IMG/VR virus record: IMGVR_UViG_3300033148_003908
Location: 1 to 40,049 of that record
DNA: 40,049 nt
Strand: one strand, 5' to 3'
Origin: a virus
Part shown: positions 39,532-40,049 of the stretch, piece after piece
Layout: every line of letters starts with the position of its first letter
Position numbering within the stretch: the first letter of the stretch is position 1
Notes under the pieces: generated by a model
The model's input: only the letters and a program-made list of their open reading frames with translations
Told to the model about the DNA's origin: nothing
Database searches by the model: none
Position numbers and translations under genes: made by a program

Positions 39532-39723
39532 TTATGATTCTCTTACCATGTTCATGAATTTTTCCGCAGTAAGATTTTTAAATTTTTCTATTTCATTAGC
39601 TTCTACAATATCATCTAAGCTCTTTTGTAATTCTATTGGTAAATCATCACGATGTTCTCTAATTGCAGATATTAAGTTTTTAACTAAGTTTAGGTTTAGA
39701 ATATTCATCTCCATCTTTGCCAT
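39532..39723 (-). CDS. Hypothetical protein before terminase genes
   Basis: 63 aa. A short helical protein (KMEMNILNLNLVKNLISAIR, then DDLPIELQKSLDDIVEANEI). No motif was recognised. It lies in the late leader 11 bases ahead of the small terminase gene and is translated after the 72-aa protein, from which it is separated by three bases. Confidence 0.6.
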   Translation of the reverse strand: MAKMEMNILNLNLVKNLISAIREHRDDLPIELQKSLDDIVEANEIEKFKNLTAEKFMNMVRES

Positions 39724-39726
39724 AAT

Positions 39727-39945
39727 TTAATCCTTGATTAGTTTTTTTATTTTCTTCATGAATTTTTTAAGATTATGGGGTGCGACTAATATTCTCACTC
39801 TATATATGGATGGGCTTATATACCCATAAATAGATATAGAACATGGTATATTATTCTTTTGCATAGTTTTTTCTATATCTAGTCTTTTTTCACATTTAAT
39901 ATTTAACTTTATTTCTATTGATTGGTACTGGTCTATTTGTAGCAT
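39727..39945 (-). CDS. Hypothetical protein, first of the late leftward operon
   Basis: 72 aa, a basic, beta-leaning protein (QYQSIEIKLNIKCEKRLDIE, then YGYISPSIYRVRILVAPHNL). The start has AAGGAT upstream. It follows the late promoter by about 35 bases. No family was recognised. Confidence 0.6.
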   Translation of the reverse strand: MLQIDQYQSIEIKLNIKCEKRLDIEKTMQKNNIPCSISIYGYISPSIYRVRILVAPHNLKKFMKKIKKLIKD

Positions 39946-39974
39946 TTTAAATCCTTATTTTAATCATTTTAACC

Positions 39975-40026
39975 TGTAAACAAAAGTATATCATAGCGAA
40001 AACGGTTTACACCTTAATTGTTTACA
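39975..40026 (-). promoter_or_regulatory. Late leftward promoter with TGTAAAC repeats
   Basis: Read leftward, TATGATATACTTTTG (39997-39983) carries an extended -10. Three TGTAAAC/GTTTACA copies (39975-39981, 40005-40011, 40020-40026) flank it: one at the start point, two 15 bp apart around the -35 region. The sequence lacks a -35 hexamer. A further TGTAAAC lies at 55-61, which would be just upstream on a circular map. It looks like an activator- or repressor-controlled promoter for the structural genes. Confidence 0.55.
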
Positions 40027-40049
40027 TGTGCAAGCGATAAAAAGAAAGC

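Noticed and set aside
1-40049. tRNA genes, integrase or CI-type repressor
   Set aside because: None could be recognised on either strand.

Overview
The window reads as a complete or nearly complete genome of a long-tailed (siphovirus-type) double-stranded DNA phage with an HK97-like head. It is very AT-rich, roughly 30% GC judged by eye. The best host clue is the phage-encoded sliding clamp: its sequence matches, from memory, the DnaN proteins of Campylobacterota (Campylobacter, Sulfurimonas, Arcobacter relatives). The likely promoters also fit that group, with extended -10 boxes (TGnTATAAT or TGATATACT) and no clear -35. No integrase, excisionase or CI-like repressor was seen, so the phage is either virulent or maintained outside the chromosome.

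Layout. (1) Positions 71-3381, minus strand: a cassette of small accessory proteins (zinc ribbons, YopX-like proteins, small membrane proteins) plus an HNH endonuclease of the packaging-associated kind. (2) 3382-3524: a divergent control region with repeated operator-like sequence. (3) 3525-19458, plus strand: early and replication genes. These include a recombination set (DUF1351, RecE-like exonuclease, Bet annealing protein), SSB, a ribbon-helix-helix regulator, a structured non-coding block, a beta sliding clamp, a SNF2 helicase with a beta-class DNA methyltransferase, a VRR-NUC nuclease, a C5 cytosine methyltransferase, two homing-type endonucleases and a HUH-type rolling-circle Rep protein. 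(4) 19445-21004, minus strand: endolysin, probable holin and a class 3 lipase. (5) 21008-39945, minus strand: tail and head genes in classical order when read leftward, namely small terminase, large terminase, exported protein, portal, S49 protease, capsid, decoration-like proteins, connectors, tail tube, G/GT frameshift chaperones, tape measure, RCC1 lipoprotein and tail fibre proteins. The two ends join sensibly as a circle, because the HNH cassette would then lie directly upstream of the terminase genes. A C8 run near position 35-42 is a candidate cos region.

Regulation. A 46-aa ribbon-helix-helix protein (9554-9694) lies just downstream of an 18-bp sequence that recurs exactly in the 3.4 kb divergent promoter region. 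Both copies carry two TTAYATTA repeats 10 bp apart, three bases before a -10 box. This looks like the main early switch. The late leftward region has its own promoter motif, an exact 15-base sequence (TATGATATACTTTTG) upstream of the terminase operon and again upstream of the exported-protein gene.

The least explained parts are two structured non-coding blocks: a perfect interleaved pair of inverted repeats (9814-9907), and a promoter plus multi-hairpin leader (17020-17140) upstream of the HNH and Rep genes, which could be an RNA element or the Rep origin. Other unusual points are a membrane-anchored helix-turn-helix protein, an RCC1 propeller lipoprotein in the tail operon, a moron-like exported-protein cassette between terminase and portal, and a C5 methyltransferase with Ser in place of the motif IV proline. 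All family assignments are from reading the sequences; no searches were run.
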